Source: Anaerolineaceae bacterium | GTDB lineage: Bacteria > Chloroflexota > Anaerolineae > Anaerolineales > Anaerolineaceae | Assembly: GCA_029265815.1 (NCBI GenBank) | Contig: JAJUGU010000006.1 | Coordinates: 62,001-126,000 of the forward strand | DNA: 64,000 nt | Direction of reading: 5' to 3' | In this document: one piece after another, positions 9,257 to 18,127 of the stretch | Numbering within the stretch: the first letter of the stretch is position 1 | Layout: each line of letters begins with the position of its first letter | The notes under the pieces: generated by a model | What the model was told of the DNA's origin: nothing | The model's database searches: none | Seen by the model: only the letters and a program-made list of their open reading frames with translations | Translations under genes and position numbers: made by a program

Positions 9257-9732
9257 TGGCAGAGAAAATTTCCTTTACCATCAATGGACAGCCAACAACA
9301 GTTGAAGTTGATCCCGAAATGCTGGTCATCGATGTCATTCGTGAGGTTCTCAACCTTACCGGTACAAAACGTGGTTGCGATAATTCAACCTGCGGTTCCT
9401 GCACCATTGTTGTGAATGGCAAAGCCACAAAAAGCTGCAATATGCCGGTGAAGAAAATTGCTGGGGCAGATGTGCTCACAGTCGAAGGTCTGGCAAAGGG
9501 GATGGAACTGCATCCAATTCAAAAAGCAATTTCTGAATCTGGCGCCATCCAATGTGGTTTTTGCACGCCTGGAATTGTGATGGAACTGTACGGTCTGCTT
9601 GAAGCAAACCCACAAGCAAATCAAACGGAAATCGAAAACGCACTCAACAAGCACCTGTGCCGCTGCACGGGTTATGAACCCATCCGTGATGGGGCGTTGA
9701 TGGCGCAGAAGTTGATCCAGGATCGAAAGTAA
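9256..9732 (+). CDS. Molybdenum hydroxylase small subunit, two [2Fe-2S] clusters
   Basis: 158 residues, typical for CoxS/XdhC-type ferredoxin subunits. The N-terminal plant-type cluster uses Cys41, Cys46, Cys49 and Cys61 (GCDNSTCGSC). The C-terminal helical cluster uses Cys100, Cys103, Cys135 and Cys137 (QCGFCTPG and LCRCTGYEPI). It passes electrons away from the molybdenum centre of the preceding subunit. In three-subunit relatives the acceptor is a FAD protein; none is present here, so the onward acceptor is unknown. The gene is translationally coupled to the large subunit and followed directly by a strong terminator, so the operon appears to be just these two genes. Confidence 0.95.
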   Translation: MAEKISFTINGQPTTVEVDPEMLVIDVIREVLNLTGTKRGCDNSTCGSCTIVVNGKATKSCNMPVKKIAGADVLTVEGLAKGMELHPIQKAISESGAIQCGFCTPGIVMELYGLLEANPQANQTEIENALNKHLCRCTGYEPIRDGALMAQKLIQDRK

Positions 9733-9741
9733 AAAAATAAG

Positions 9742-9777
9742 AAAAAGGCCGTTCACCAATTGGTGAACGGCCTTTTT
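9742..9777. terminator. Bidirectional terminator between hydroxylase and pst operons
   Basis: A perfect 36-bp palindrome, with A5 before and T5 after a GC-rich GGCCGTTCACC stem, sits between two convergent operons (hydroxylase on plus, pstB on minus). It can end transcription from both sides. Confidence 0.88.
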
Positions 9778-9791
9778 GTGTTCCATTATTG

Positions 9792-10547
9792 TTAACCGTA
9801 CCGTCCAGTAATGTAATCGGAGGTGCGTTTATCTCTTGGGGTATGAAAGATCTCTTTTCCTGGTCCAAATTCAATCAATTCACCCATCAAGAAAAATGCA
9901 GCGTAGTCAGCCACCCGCACTGCCTGCTGCACATTGTGTGGTGCAATGATGATGGTATATTGCTGCTTTAATTCACCCAGCATTTCTTCGATATTTGATG
10001 TAGCGATGGGATCAAGGGCAGAAGTCGGCTCATCCAGCATGACCACTTCAGGTTCAAGCGCTAATACGCGGGCGAGACAAACCCGCTGCTGTTGCCCTCC
10101 TGAAAGGCTATAAGCGGAATCTTTTAGACGATCATTGACTTCATCCCAGAGGAAGGATTGTCTTAATGCCTGTTCCACTGCGTGGTCTAGTTTTTGTTTG
10201 TTCTTCTCACCCGCCATGACCAATCCATAAGCAACATTATCGTATATCGAAAGAGGAAGGGGTACAGGACGCGAGAAGACCATGCCAATCTTGCGCCGCA
10301 ATTCAATCACATCGGTTTTGGGGTCGAGGATGTTTTGTCCCTGGAAGATGACTTCACCCTTCATTTCTTTAACATCAGCCAGATCATTTAACCTATTTAA
10401 AACGCGCAGGAAAGTGGATTTACCGCCACCGGCAGGGCCAAAGAGCACTGTGATCGCTTTCGATTCAATCTCGAGTGAGATATTTCTTAAGCTCTCATTG
10501 TCATCTGAGTAGCGTAGAGAAAGGTTTTTGATGATGAATTCTTTCAT
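9792..10547 (-). CDS. pstB: Phosphate ABC transporter ATP-binding protein
   Basis: 251 residues from the ATG at 10547, which lies 4 nt after the pstA stop and gives the normal PstB length. An upstream ATG at 10577 would overlap pstA and is less likely. Walker A is GPAGGGKST, a small variation on the usual GPSGCGKST. The signature LSGGQQQR and Walker B VVMLDEPTSALDP are intact. It is the last gene of the pstS-C-A-B cluster. It powers high-affinity phosphate import with PstA and PstC. No phoU gene follows, unlike in many bacteria; a terminator comes next instead. Confidence 0.93.
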   Translation of the reverse strand: MKEFIIKNLSLRYSDDNESLRNISLEIESKAITVLFGPAGGGKSTFLRVLNRLNDLADVKEMKGEVIFQGQNILDPKTDVIELRRKIGMVFSRPVPLPLSIYDNVAYGLVMAGEKNKQKLDHAVEQALRQSFLWDEVNDRLKDSAYSLSGGQQQRVCLARVLALEPEVVMLDEPTSALDPIATSNIEEMLGELKQQYTIIIAPHNVQQAVRVADYAAFFLMGELIEFGPGKEIFHTPRDKRTSDYITGRYG

Positions 10548-10551
10548 GATG

Positions 10552-11418
10552 TCACCATTGACGTTTGGCACGCGCATGCGAACGGATGAGCGTGGCGATC
10601 AGATTCATACCCAGTACGAAGATCAAGAGTACGAGTACCGTTCCATATTGAATCGAAACGGGCATTCCAGGGATTTGAGTTGAGATTACAAAAATGTGAT
10701 ACGGGAGTGCCATGGTTGCGTCTAGGGGTGACTGGGGCAGAATAGGAAGGAAGAATGTTGCGCCAGTAAAGAGAATTGGGGCAGTTTCACCGGCAGCTCG
10801 TTCCAGGCCAAGGATGACACCGGTGATAATGCCAGGTAATGCTTGAGGTAGAACAATTCGCCTCACGGTTTGCCATTTGCTGGCACCGAGAGAGGTAGAG
10901 ACTACCCTGAAAGAATTGGGAACGCTTCGTAAGGCCTCTTCAGTGGTGCTGATAATCGTGGGCAGGGTCATGATCGACAGGGTGAGTGAGGCAGAGAGGA
11001 TGCTTGTACCAAATTTGAGAAATACGACAAAAAGCCCGAGACCGAAAAGCCCATATACCACTGAGGGAATCCCGGCGAGATTGATGATGGCAATTCGAAT
11101 GAGGCGGGTCAGGGTGCTTTCTTTTGCGTATTCCGAGAGATAGATACCCGCCATTACCCCAAGAGGCACAGAGAAAATTGCAGTGCCAATTGTTAAATAA
11201 ATGGTGCCTACGATCGCAGGAAGAATACCGCCCTCCCGCATTCCATTGGAGGGGGGGGCTGTTAAAAATTCCCAACTGATAGCGGGAGCGCCTTTTACAA
11301 TAATGTATGCCACCAATCCGAGGATAGGAATCACAGTCAACAGAGTGATGATCCGCAGCCCTATGAAACCGAGTTGTTCATTGATCTTTTCTTTACGATG
11401 CTTTGATGTGGTGGTCAT
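10552..11418 (-). CDS. pstA: Phosphate ABC transporter permease
   Basis: 288 residues with about six membrane segments. It shows the inner-membrane ABC permease signature with the EAA-type loop near SLGASKWQTVRRIVLPQALPG. GAPAISWEFLT and the PSVVYGLFGLGLF segment are typical of PstA. Its ATG overlaps the pstC stop by 4 bp (ATGA), so the two permease halves are translationally coupled. It forms the phosphate channel with PstC. Confidence 0.93.
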   Translation of the reverse strand: MTTTSKHRKEKINEQLGFIGLRIITLLTVIPILGLVAYIIVKGAPAISWEFLTAPPSNGMREGGILPAIVGTIYLTIGTAIFSVPLGVMAGIYLSEYAKESTLTRLIRIAIINLAGIPSVVYGLFGLGLFVVFLKFGTSILSASLTLSIMTLPTIISTTEEALRSVPNSFRVVSTSLGASKWQTVRRIVLPQALPGIITGVILGLERAAGETAPILFTGATFFLPILPQSPLDATMALPYHIFVISTQIPGMPVSIQYGTVLVLLIFVLGMNLIATLIRSHARAKRQW

Positions 11419-12311
11419 GAGAGCAGCCTTTCTGAACGCTGCCTGGATTTGGTACTGACAAGGCTGGCGAAAATGTTGATCACCAGGGATAGGAGAAAGA
11501 GGACAATACCGATTAAGAAAAGTACCTGATAATGCTGGCTTCCGGCTGCGACCTCTCCCATTTCTGAGGCGATGGTAGCCGTCATGGTACGGATGGGGGC
11601 GAACAATGAATTGAGGTGAACGGGCATGGTAGCCGCGTTTCCAGTTACCATCATGACTGCCATTGTCTCGCCCATCGAGCGGCCGATGCCCAGCATCACA
11701 GCAGTCAGCACTCCACTTTTAGCTGCTGGAAGGGTAACATCCCAGATGGTTTGCCAGCGGGTAGCACCCAGAGCCAGCGATGCCTGGCGGTATGAATTGG
11801 GGACTGTGTTAAGCGCATCTTCAGCCACAGAGACAATTGTTGGGATTGAGATCAATCCTAACAGGATCGCGCCGGTAAATGCGGTCAGTCCAGTGGGGAT
11901 ATCGAGAAATTTTCGAATGAAGGGGACAAACACCAGGATCCCGATAAACCCAAGCACAACTGAGGGAATTCCGGCTAGAATTTCAATTATCGGTTTCAAA
12001 ATATCTCGAATCCAGGGCGGCGCGACTTCTGAAAGATAGACGGCGGCACCAATACCAAAAGGAAGCGCGATCAAAGTCGCTACCACGGTAACCAGAATAC
12101 TCCCCAGGATGAGCGGAAGGATGCCAAAGTATCCTTCGATGGGATACCAGCGAATGGAAAATAAAGTCTTCAAAGGAGTGGATGCAAGCGCGGGGAGACC
12201 TTCACGTAGAAGGAAAAATAAAATGAGCAAAACAAAGAGAATGCTTGAATATCCGGTAATACGGATGACACTGTTGATTAGTTGATCGTCATGCTTTCTC
12301 GTCTGGTTCAT
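11415..12311 (-). CDS. pstC: Phosphate ABC transporter permease
   Basis: 298 residues from the ATG at 12311, which has an AGGA ribosome binding site and lies 10 nt after the pstS stop. A longer frame to 12350 would overlap pstS and is not favoured. About six membrane segments are visible. The EAA-type loop is SLALGATRWQTIWDVTLPAAKSG, with the PstC-type region GIPSVVLGFIGI before it. It pairs with PstA in the inner membrane. Confidence 0.92.
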   Translation of the reverse strand: MNQTRKHDDQLINSVIRITGYSSILFVLLILFFLLREGLPALASTPLKTLFSIRWYPIEGYFGILPLILGSILVTVVATLIALPFGIGAAVYLSEVAPPWIRDILKPIIEILAGIPSVVLGFIGILVFVPFIRKFLDIPTGLTAFTGAILLGLISIPTIVSVAEDALNTVPNSYRQASLALGATRWQTIWDVTLPAAKSGVLTAVMLGIGRSMGETMAVMMVTGNAATMPVHLNSLFAPIRTMTATIASEMGEVAAGSQHYQVLFLIGIVLFLLSLVINIFASLVSTKSRQRSERLLS

Positions 12312-12321
12312 TATCGTCCTG

Positions 12322-13203
12322 CTACTGGTTTTGTATGGGAACAAAGCCAAGTTCTTTTACGATATTCTGGGCTTCAGGTGTGAAGATCCAATCCAAATAA
12401 TCCTTGATCGCACCGGTCGGCTTGTTCTGAGTGTATACGTAAAGGTTACGTGAGATCAAGTATTCGTTATTTGAGACGGTCTCGGCGGATGGTATCACAT
12501 ATTTATCAGGTTGTTCTGGAGAAGAGATTCCCAGGATCTTTACCTCTTCGGTGATATATCCTAGTCCGTCGTACCCGATCGCGTTTGGATTATCACGCAC
12601 TTCTGCGATGATCCCTTCGGAAGAAGGAAGGAGTAGGGTGTCTGCCGCGAAAATTGTTTTATCATCTGAATTGCCTTTTCGAACTACTGATTCAAGGAAG
12701 TACACATGAGTGCCAGAGTTGGTTTCACGGGAAAGACGGACAATCGTGCGGTCTTCTCCACCGACTTCACTCCAATTATTGATCTCACCGCTGTAAATTT
12801 TAGAGAGCTGGTCAAGCGTAAGGTGGTCTACGGGGTTGGATGGGTTAACGATGACTGCGATCGCGTCTCTAGCGATGATGAATTCCTGAGGTGAGAGACC
12901 AGCCGCAATGGCAGCTTGCATTTCCTCGGGTTTGATCTGTCTAGATGCGTTGGCAATATCGACAGTCTTGTTAATCAATGCAGTGATTCCAGTACCCGAT
13001 CCGCCACCGGTAACCGAGATGCGTACACCAGGATTGATCTGCTGGTACCTTTCTGCCCAGGCAAGTGCAAGATTTACAATGGTGTCAGAGCCCTTGTTTT
13101 CAATGTATTCGCTTTGCGAAATAGGTGTGTCGTCGGTAGTTGACCGTTGAGTACAACCGGCTGTTAAGATGAGTATGATTAAAATAACTAAAAATCTCCG
13201 CAT
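12322..13203 (-). CDS. pstS: Phosphate-binding lipoprotein of the Pst transporter
   Basis: About 293 residues from the ATG at 13203 (two in-frame ATGs lie upstream at 13212 and 13230; none has a clear Shine-Dalgarno). The N-terminus is a lipoprotein signal (MRRFLVILIILILTAGC), so the protein is anchored outside the membrane. PstS-type phosphate-binding segments are visible: GSDTIVNLALAWAE near the N-terminus, VTGGGSGTGITAL, and SRETNSGTHVYFLE. It delivers phosphate to PstC/PstA. It is the first gene of the pst operon, divergent from gyrA. Confidence 0.93.
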   Translation of the reverse strand: MRRFLVILIILILTAGCTQRSTTDDTPISQSEYIENKGSDTIVNLALAWAERYQQINPGVRISVTGGGSGTGITALINKTVDIANASRQIKPEEMQAAIAAGLSPQEFIIARDAIAVIVNPSNPVDHLTLDQLSKIYSGEINNWSEVGGEDRTIVRLSRETNSGTHVYFLESVVRKGNSDDKTIFAADTLLLPSSEGIIAEVRDNPNAIGYDGLGYITEEVKILGISSPEQPDKYVIPSAETVSNNEYLISRNLYVYTQNKPTGAIKDYLDWIFTPEAQNIVKELGFVPIQNQ

Positions 13204-13282
13204 GTAAACCATTATATTCGATATCCGCAAGGTTTTGGAAAAAAATATTAATTGTTAGACGGTTTTAGAAAATCGAATGAGG

Positions 13283-13288
13283 TATAAT
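13283..13288 (+). promoter_or_regulatory. Candidate -10 box for gyrA
   Basis: A consensus TATAAT lies 33 bp before the gyrA ATG. No good -35 hexamer is found at 16-18 bp, so only the -10 element is supported. The divergent pstS promoter must share this 117-bp gap. Confidence 0.45.
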
Positions 13289-13320
13289 CAGGCGGCTAGA
13301 GATGTAGAAAGAGGATACCT

Positions 13321-15786
13321 ATGGACTTTGGAACAATTCAGCAAGTGGATATCGACGAACAAATGCGTTCTGCATATCTCGATTATGCGATGAGCGTAAT
13401 CGTCTCGCGTGCTTTGCCAGATGCGCGGGATGGATTAAAGCCGGTTCACCGGCGCATCCTGTATGCAATGTTTGACATGGGTATCCGGTCAAATTCGGCT
13501 TTCAAGAAGTCAGCCCGCATCGTTGGTGAAGTCCTCGGTAAATATCATCCGCATGGTGATTCAGCGGTTTATGATGCTATGGCACGTATGGCGCAAAATT
13601 TCTCTATGCGTTATATGCTGGTAGATGGCCAGGGCAACTTTGGATCGATTGATGGTGATGCACCCGCTGCGATGCGTTATACCGAGGCAAGGCTGCATGC
13701 TGCGGCTGAAGAAATCCTGGCGGATATTGATAAGGAAACGGTAGACTTTGTGGATAATTTCGACGGCTCCTTGAAAGAGCCGGCTGTGTTGCCTGCGCGT
13801 CTGCCCAACCTTTTATTGAATGGGGCTTCTGGAATTGCCGTAGGTATGGCAACCAGTATTCCTCCGCACAATCTGCGTGAGATATCCAGTGCTATCGGTC
13901 ACTTAATCGATAACTACGACCGGATCGATGAGGTGTCTACAGAAGAATTGATGCGTTTTGTTCAGGGTCCGGATTTTCCTACCGGCGGGGTGATTGTGGG
14001 CCGTGACAGCATTCAGCAGGCTTACAGCACGGGTAAGGGAAGACTGGTAGTGCGGGGTATGGCTCACATCGAAGAGATGAAAGGCAACCGGCATCGAATT
14101 GTAATCACTGAAATTCCTTACCAGGTTAATAAAACCGGGTTAATCGAGCGAATCGCTGAACTCGCGCGTGATGGAAAACTGGATGCCATTTCTGATTTGC
14201 GTGATGAATCTGACCGGCGTGGCATGAGCATTGTGATTGAGCTGCGCCGCGGTGCAGCACCCAAACAGGTTCTGAATCAACTGTACAAATATACACCGCT
14301 GCAGTCAACGTTTTCGGTGCATTTCCTGGCTCTGGTGAATGGTGAACCAAGATTACTCTCTCTGAAAAGGGCTTTACAAATTTACATTGAACATCGTGAA
14401 GAAATTATTTCGCGACGTTCAAAATTTGAACTCGAAAAAGCCAGGAATCGCGCCCATATACTCGATGGTCTCTTGATCGCCCTGGCCAACCTCGATGAAG
14501 TGATTAAAACCATTCGAGAATCAAAGGATGCTGATTTAGCCAAGGAAAGACTCATATCGCGATTTAAACTGTCTGAACCTCAAGCCCAGGCAATTCTGGA
14601 TATGCAATTGCGCCGACTGGCTGCGCTGGAACGCCAGAAGATTGAAGATGAACACCGAGAGGTTTTAGCCCGGATCGCTTATCTCGAGGATCTGCTCGAA
14701 CATCCACGAAAAATTCTAGGGTTAATTAAGGAAGATCTGACCGCATTGAATGAAAAGTTTGGTGATGAACGACGAACTCGCATTGTCGGCGAAACCCATG
14801 AGGAATTGAAAGAAGAAGACTTAATTCCTGATGAATCCGTGCTGATCACTTTTACCCAGAAAGGGTATATCAAACGAGTGGCTGCCAATCTTTATCGCAC
14901 GCAGGGCAGGGGTGGTCGTGGTGTATCAGGACAAACCGTGAGAGAAGAAGATGAAGTCTTGTTCCTCATTCCTGCGCGCACTCTACATACAGTGCTATTC
15001 TTCTCCGATCGCGGCAAGGTGTATTCAGAAAAGGTCTATCAAATTCCAGATGCAAACCGGACGGACCGCGGTATCCCAATCGTAAATGTGCTTTCACTCG
15101 ATGCGGGTGAGAAGATCACTGCAGCGGTGTCCGTTCCAAATTTTGATGAAGGTTCTTACTGCACGATGGCTACTCTCAACGGCCGTGTCAAACGGGTTTC
15201 GCTGTCAGAATTTGCAAGCGTTCGCCCTTCAGGCTTAATCGCCATTACGCTTGAAGACAAAGATCAACTTTACTGGGTAAGACTAACCAACGGGAATAAT
15301 GAGATTATTATGGTTACCCGCCAGGGTCAGGCACTACGGATTGATGAATCCGATATCCGCAGCATGGGACGCCAGGCGGCTGGCGTAACCGGCATTAAAC
15401 TTAAAGGTGATGACCTGCTGGCCTCGATGGATGTCATTGAACCCGAAGGGCAATTGCTTGTGGTTACCGAAAAAGGGTACGGTAAACGCTCAAAACTGGA
15501 TGAATATCCTGCCAAAGGGAGAGCAACCGGTGGGGTAGCGACGATTGATCAGAAAAATCTTTCTAAGATTGGTAATATTTCGGCAGCCAGGGTTGTTCAA
15601 GAAACAGATGAGATCTCTATGATCTCCTCTGGCGGGATCATGCTGCGTTTGAAGGTGAAGGATATTTCGATGAGTGGTCGCGCCACGCGTGGATTCAAGT
15701 TGATGGACCTTGGCAGCGACGATGTTGTGGCCTCAGTAGCGAGGATGGTAAATGCAGAAGTGCAAAAAGCTGATAACGGAGACTAA
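13321..15786 (+). CDS. gyrA: DNA gyrase subunit A
   Basis: 821 residues, normal for GyrA. The ribosome binding site GAGG lies 8 nt before the ATG. The winged-helix breakage domain has the catalytic Tyr120 in [10 protein letters not shown]. The quinolone-determining region keeps Ser81 and Asp85 (GDSAVYD), the residues equivalent to E. coli Ser83 and Asp87, so no common resistance substitution is present. The C-terminal DNA-wrapping domain carries a GyrA box at 528-534 reading QGRGGRG, close to the QRRGGKG consensus and in favour of gyrase rather than ParC. It forms the A2B2 gyrase with GyrB, which is not in the window. A terminator follows directly, so it appears monocistronic. Confidence 0.96.
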   Translation: MDFGTIQQVDIDEQMRSAYLDYAMSVIVSRALPDARDGLKPVHRRILYAMFDMGIRSNSAFKKSARIVGEVLGKYHPHGDSAVYDAMARMAQNFSMRYMLVDGQGNFGSIDGDAPAAMRYTEARLHAAAEEILADIDKETVDFVDNFDGSLKEPAVLPARLPNLLLNGASGIAVGMATSIPPHNLREISSAIGHLIDNYDRIDEVSTEELMRFVQGPDFPTGGVIVGRDSIQQAYSTGKGRLVVRGMAHIEEMKGNRHRIVITEIPYQVNKTGLIERIAELARDGKLDAISDLRDESDRRGMSIVIELRRGAAPKQVLNQLYKYTPLQSTFSVHFLALVNGEPRLLSLKRALQIYIEHREEIISRRSKFELEKARNRAHILDGLLIALANLDEVIKTIRESKDADLAKERLISRFKLSEPQAQAILDMQLRRLAALERQKIEDEHREVLARIAYLEDLLEHPRKILGLIKEDLTALNEKFGDERRTRIVGETHEELKEEDLIPDESVLITFTQKGYIKRVAANLYRTQGRGGRGVSGQTVREEDEVLFLIPARTLHTVLFFSDRGKVYSEKVYQIPDANRTDRGIPIVNVLSLDAGEKITAAVSVPNFDEGSYCTMATLNGRVKRVSLSEFASVRPSGLIAITLEDKDQLYWVRLTNGNNEIIMVTRQGQALRIDESDIRSMGRQAAGVTGIKLKGDDLLASMDVIEPEGQLLVVTEKGYGKRSKLDEYPAKGRATGGVATIDQKNLSKIGNISAARVVQETDEISMISSGGIMLRLKVKDISMSGRATRGFKLMDLGSDDVVASVARMVNAEVQKADNGD

Positions 15787-15807
15787 AACGTTCACAAACC
15801 TTAATTT

Positions 15808-15840
15808 AAAAGAACCCTGGTATTTACCGGGGTTCTTTTT
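15808..15840 (+). terminator. Terminator after gyrA
   Basis: A 14-bp stem with one G-T wobble (AAAGAACCCTGGTA paired with TACCGGGGTTCTTT) and a small loop, followed by T5. It starts 22 bp after the gyrA stop. Confidence 0.85.
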
Positions 15841-15866
15841 ATCTTGTTCATGCATTAAATACTTGT

Positions 15867-16085
15867 CTAAATTGGGGGAAAAACTTTCTGGAAGAGAATT
15901 AACACGAAAGCTCCGATGATTACCACCATCAGGAAAAGAAAGCAGGCGATAATGAACCGCTGTGGAGCGGTCATTCCCAGAAAAGGGCCGGATTTTTTTT
16001 CTGAAGAATAACTAATGGTGTTTTCTTCTTCCAGAGGTACATCTGGGAATTCCGTATTTACTGAGTTGCGTAAATCATCCAGCAT
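15867..16085 (-). CDS. Small single-pass membrane protein
   Basis: 72 residues with an acidic N-terminus and one strong hydrophobic segment (about 44-66, RFIIACFLFLMVVIIGAFVL) near the C-terminus. It overlaps the end of the biotin ligase gene by 11 bp, which supports real translation and a shared transcript. No family is recognised and the function is unknown. Confidence 0.6.
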   Translation of the reverse strand: MLDDLRNSVNTEFPDVPLEEENTISYSSEKKSGPFLGMTAPQRFIIACFLFLMVVIIGAFVLILFQKVFPPI

Positions 16086-16887
16086 TAGGTCCTCCTAAAT
16101 CGGTTGAAGTGCTCGGGCGTAGATGTACATCACCGATTTCAAAACTCATTTCCTGTCCGTCATCAAGAACCAAAACCAGGTTTCCCTGTGTGTTGATGCC
16201 TTTTATCTTACCTATTATAGATGGTTTTTCCGAATGTTCAATACGAACCTGTTCTCCAACAAACGCCAGATGATCTTCCCACGTCTTCATAAACTCAGAA
16301 GTACCGAGCTTTGCTCTCCAATGTTCAAGAGAAAGCAGCACGTTTTTCAGAATTTCGTATCGATCAATCGATCGAGAGGTTTCATCTTCAAGGCTGGTTG
16401 CAGGAAATTGCTGGAATTCTAACGGGGGAACCGAACCTCGGGAAATATTAATGCCAATCCCAAGTACAACTCCGGCTAGATCACCTTCCCTCCAAGAGGC
16501 TTCAACCAAAATCCCACAAAACTTTTTGCGGTTGATCAGCACGTCATTCGGCCATTTGATTTCTACTGCGGTCCCCAGGCATATTTCGACTGCCTCACGG
16601 ACAGCAATTCCGCAAAGTGGCGAGAATAATGGAATCATATCTCTTTCATTTGCCCGGGGTTTAAGAATCAAAGTGAAGGCGAGGGATGATCCTGGGCGAG
16701 TGACCCAGTGTCGGTCGAACCGCCCGCGCCCCTTTGTTTGTTCGTCGGCGATAACCAGTGAAAAGTCTTGGGCTTCAGCGTCTATCCATGCAAGTGCTTC
16801 ATCGTTAGTCGAGCCAATCGATTCGTAATATTTTAACTGACTAACGATTGTTTGAGATAAACATTTTTGTAGACTAACAGGAATCAT
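16075..16887 (-). CDS. birA: Biotin--[acetyl-CoA-carboxylase] ligase
   Basis: About 270 residues. The ATG at 16887 is taken as the start; a TTG two codons upstream is possible, and neither has a well-spaced ribosome binding site. The catalytic core shows the biotinyl-AMP loop GRGRFDRHW, the KWPNDVLIN motif and GILVEAS, followed by a small C-terminal SH3-like domain. No N-terminal helix-turn-helix is present, so this is a monofunctional ligase without the biotin repressor role of E. coli BirA. It attaches biotin to carboxylase carrier proteins. Confidence 0.92.
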   Translation of the reverse strand: MIPVSLQKCLSQTIVSQLKYYESIGSTNDEALAWIDAEAQDFSLVIADEQTKGRGRFDRHWVTRPGSSLAFTLILKPRANERDMIPLFSPLCGIAVREAVEICLGTAVEIKWPNDVLINRKKFCGILVEASWREGDLAGVVLGIGINISRGSVPPLEFQQFPATSLEDETSRSIDRYEILKNVLLSLEHWRAKLGTSEFMKTWEDHLAFVGEQVRIEHSEKPSIIGKIKGINTQGNLVLVLDDGQEMSFEIGDVHLRPSTSTDLGGPNAG

Positions 16888-16910
16888 CTCCAAATTGTAC
16901 CGTAAAAAGA

Positions 16911-16935
16911 AAAAAGCGGCTTATCGCCGCTTTTT
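16911..16935 (-). terminator. Terminator after hsp20
   Basis: AAAAAGCGGC and its exact complement flank a 5-nt loop. On the minus strand the stem is GC-rich at the loop end and finishes in a T5 run. It is placed 13 bp downstream of the hsp20 stop. Confidence 0.85.
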
Positions 16936-16947
16936 CTGGATAGAAGG

Positions 16948-17367
16948 TTATTTGGCAATGATCTTAATGCTTTTTGGTTTTGCTTCTTCAGCTTTAGGGA
17001 TACGGATGGTAAGAACACCATCCCTCATAGAAGCTTCGATCCTATCTGAAACAATCGGATCTTCGATTTCGATTGACCGGCTGAACTTACCAACCGGTAA
17101 TTCGGAGAACAGATATTCAGAATTTTCGTCACGGATTTCCTGGTATTCTCCTTCAATAGTGAGTAAACCATTGTTGAACTGAATATTTATTTCATCAGCG
17201 TTCAAACCAGGAAGCATACCGGTAAGGGTGTATTCATCCTTGGTGGATTTCATTTCCATGGGGAAAGTGAGCATTCTTTCAGTGTTGAATGAGTTCTCGA
17301 TCATTTTTCTCATCATGCGGCGGCGGGCTTCAGCTACCAACTCGGGATTTCTTAAGTAAAGTGTCAT
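16948..17367 (-). CDS. Hsp20/alpha-crystallin family small heat-shock protein
   Basis: 139 residues from the ATG at 17367, chosen because GGAGG sits 6 nt upstream; a start at 17379 is also in frame. The alpha-crystallin domain spans roughly 40-130 and includes DEYTLTGMLPGLNADEINI and the end-strand motif GVLTIRIPKAE. A short C-terminal tail contains an I-x-I-like SIKII. Such proteins hold unfolded clients in large oligomers without ATP. No CIRCE operator was found upstream. A terminator follows, so it appears monocistronic. Confidence 0.93.
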   Translation of the reverse strand: MTLYLRNPELVAEARRRMMRKMIENSFNTERMLTFPMEMKSTKDEYTLTGMLPGLNADEINIQFNNGLLTIEGEYQEIRDENSEYLFSELPVGKFSRSIEIEDPIVSDRIEASMRDGVLTIRIPKAEEAKPKSIKIIAK

Positions 17368-17463
17368 TTCAACCTCCATTAGATTCTCTATTGTTTATGA
17401 GCCAATATTAAACTGGCTCTATTTGAGATAGATTAGTGAAGTATAAAAATGATATTAATATTT

Positions 17464-17492
17464 TTGTTTTGATGAAGTAGATATGGTATGAT
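17464..17492 (+). promoter_or_regulatory. Candidate promoter for the 17514 gene
   Basis: TTGTTT and TATGAT are separated by 17 bp, and the -10 is preceded by TGG, making an extended -10. The predicted start of transcription is near 17499, giving a very short leader that still includes the GGAG ribosome binding site. Confidence 0.45.
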
Positions 17493-17513
17493 GGGCAGCG
17501 TTGGAGATGAACT

Positions 17514-17834
17514 ATGGAAGACAGAATTACTATCATCGAAGGTCCCCCTCCAGTCTTTGAGCGTATTGACGACGGGTGGCCGCTTGGGTTGAATGAAGCC
17601 CCAGCATATTACGGTATGGCTTTGACGAGGCTGCGAACATTCAACGGTCCTGCTCTCGTTGAAAGGTGTCACCGCGCATGGAATCAGAAAGAGCCAATCT
17701 ATTTACACTACCGAAATGAGATGGGTCTGGAGAACAAAGTGCCTATTTTGGCTATCAGAGCCAGTGAGGTGGAAGAAGGACAGGTATTGTTCTTATGGGT
17801 CAGGAATACTCTCGATGATCCAGTTGTGGATTAA
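17514..17834 (+). CDS. Conserved-looking small protein of unknown function
   Basis: 106 residues, preceded by a GGAG ribosome binding site 8 nt upstream and followed by a terminator, so it is a real single-gene unit. The protein is acidic, soluble and has no signal or membrane segment. A central stretch, YYGMALTRLRTFNGPALVER, looks helical, and the C-terminal part (VPILAIRASEVEEGQVLFLW) looks beta-rich. No family is recognised and no function is proposed. Confidence 0.65.
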   Translation: MEDRITIIEGPPPVFERIDDGWPLGLNEAPAYYGMALTRLRTFNGPALVERCHRAWNQKEPIYLHYRNEMGLENKVPILAIRASEVEEGQVLFLWVRNTLDDPVVD

Positions 17835-17853
17835 TTCTAGGATGAAGAATCAT

Positions 17854-17880
17854 TCCCGGAATCTATAAGTTCCGGGATTT
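17854..17880 (+). terminator. Terminator after the 17514 gene
   Basis: An 8-bp stem (TCCCGGAA / TTCCGGGA) with an 8-nt loop is followed by TTTGTCTT, 19 bp after the stop codon. Confidence 0.7.
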
Positions 17881-17996
17881 GTCTTAAAAACGATACACAT
17901 CTGGGTGAGGGGGGCACCCAAATGTGTATTAATTAATAATATACTACATTAATGATTAGCAATCAAGTCTTTTTCGAAATTGGAATCAAATGAATT

Positions 17997-18072
17997 GTGC
18001 CCCAGGAGGGACTCGAACTCTCAACCTAAGCGTTAGGAGTGCTTTGCTCTGTCCTATTGAGCTACTGGGGCA
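17997..18072 (-). tRNA. tRNA-Arg (anticodon CCT)
   Basis: 76 nt. The 7-bp acceptor stem is TGCCCCA / TGGGGCA. The D-arm stem is GCTC/GAGC. The anticodon loop CTCCTAA gives CCT, which reads AGG. The T loop is TTCGAGT. No CCA is encoded. Two A-C mismatches stand out: one closing the anticodon stem (31-39) and one in the T stem (52-62); the discriminator would be C. The overall fold is still clearly a tRNA. Confidence 0.85.
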
Positions 18073-18127
18073 ACACACACGATTATAGCATTGCCGTAAC
18101 CCTGCTTCAAGGGTAAAAGGAGATTAC

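Noticed and set aside
17368-17513. CIRCE/HrcA operator upstream of hsp20
   Set aside because: The TTAGCACTC inverted repeat was looked for and not found.
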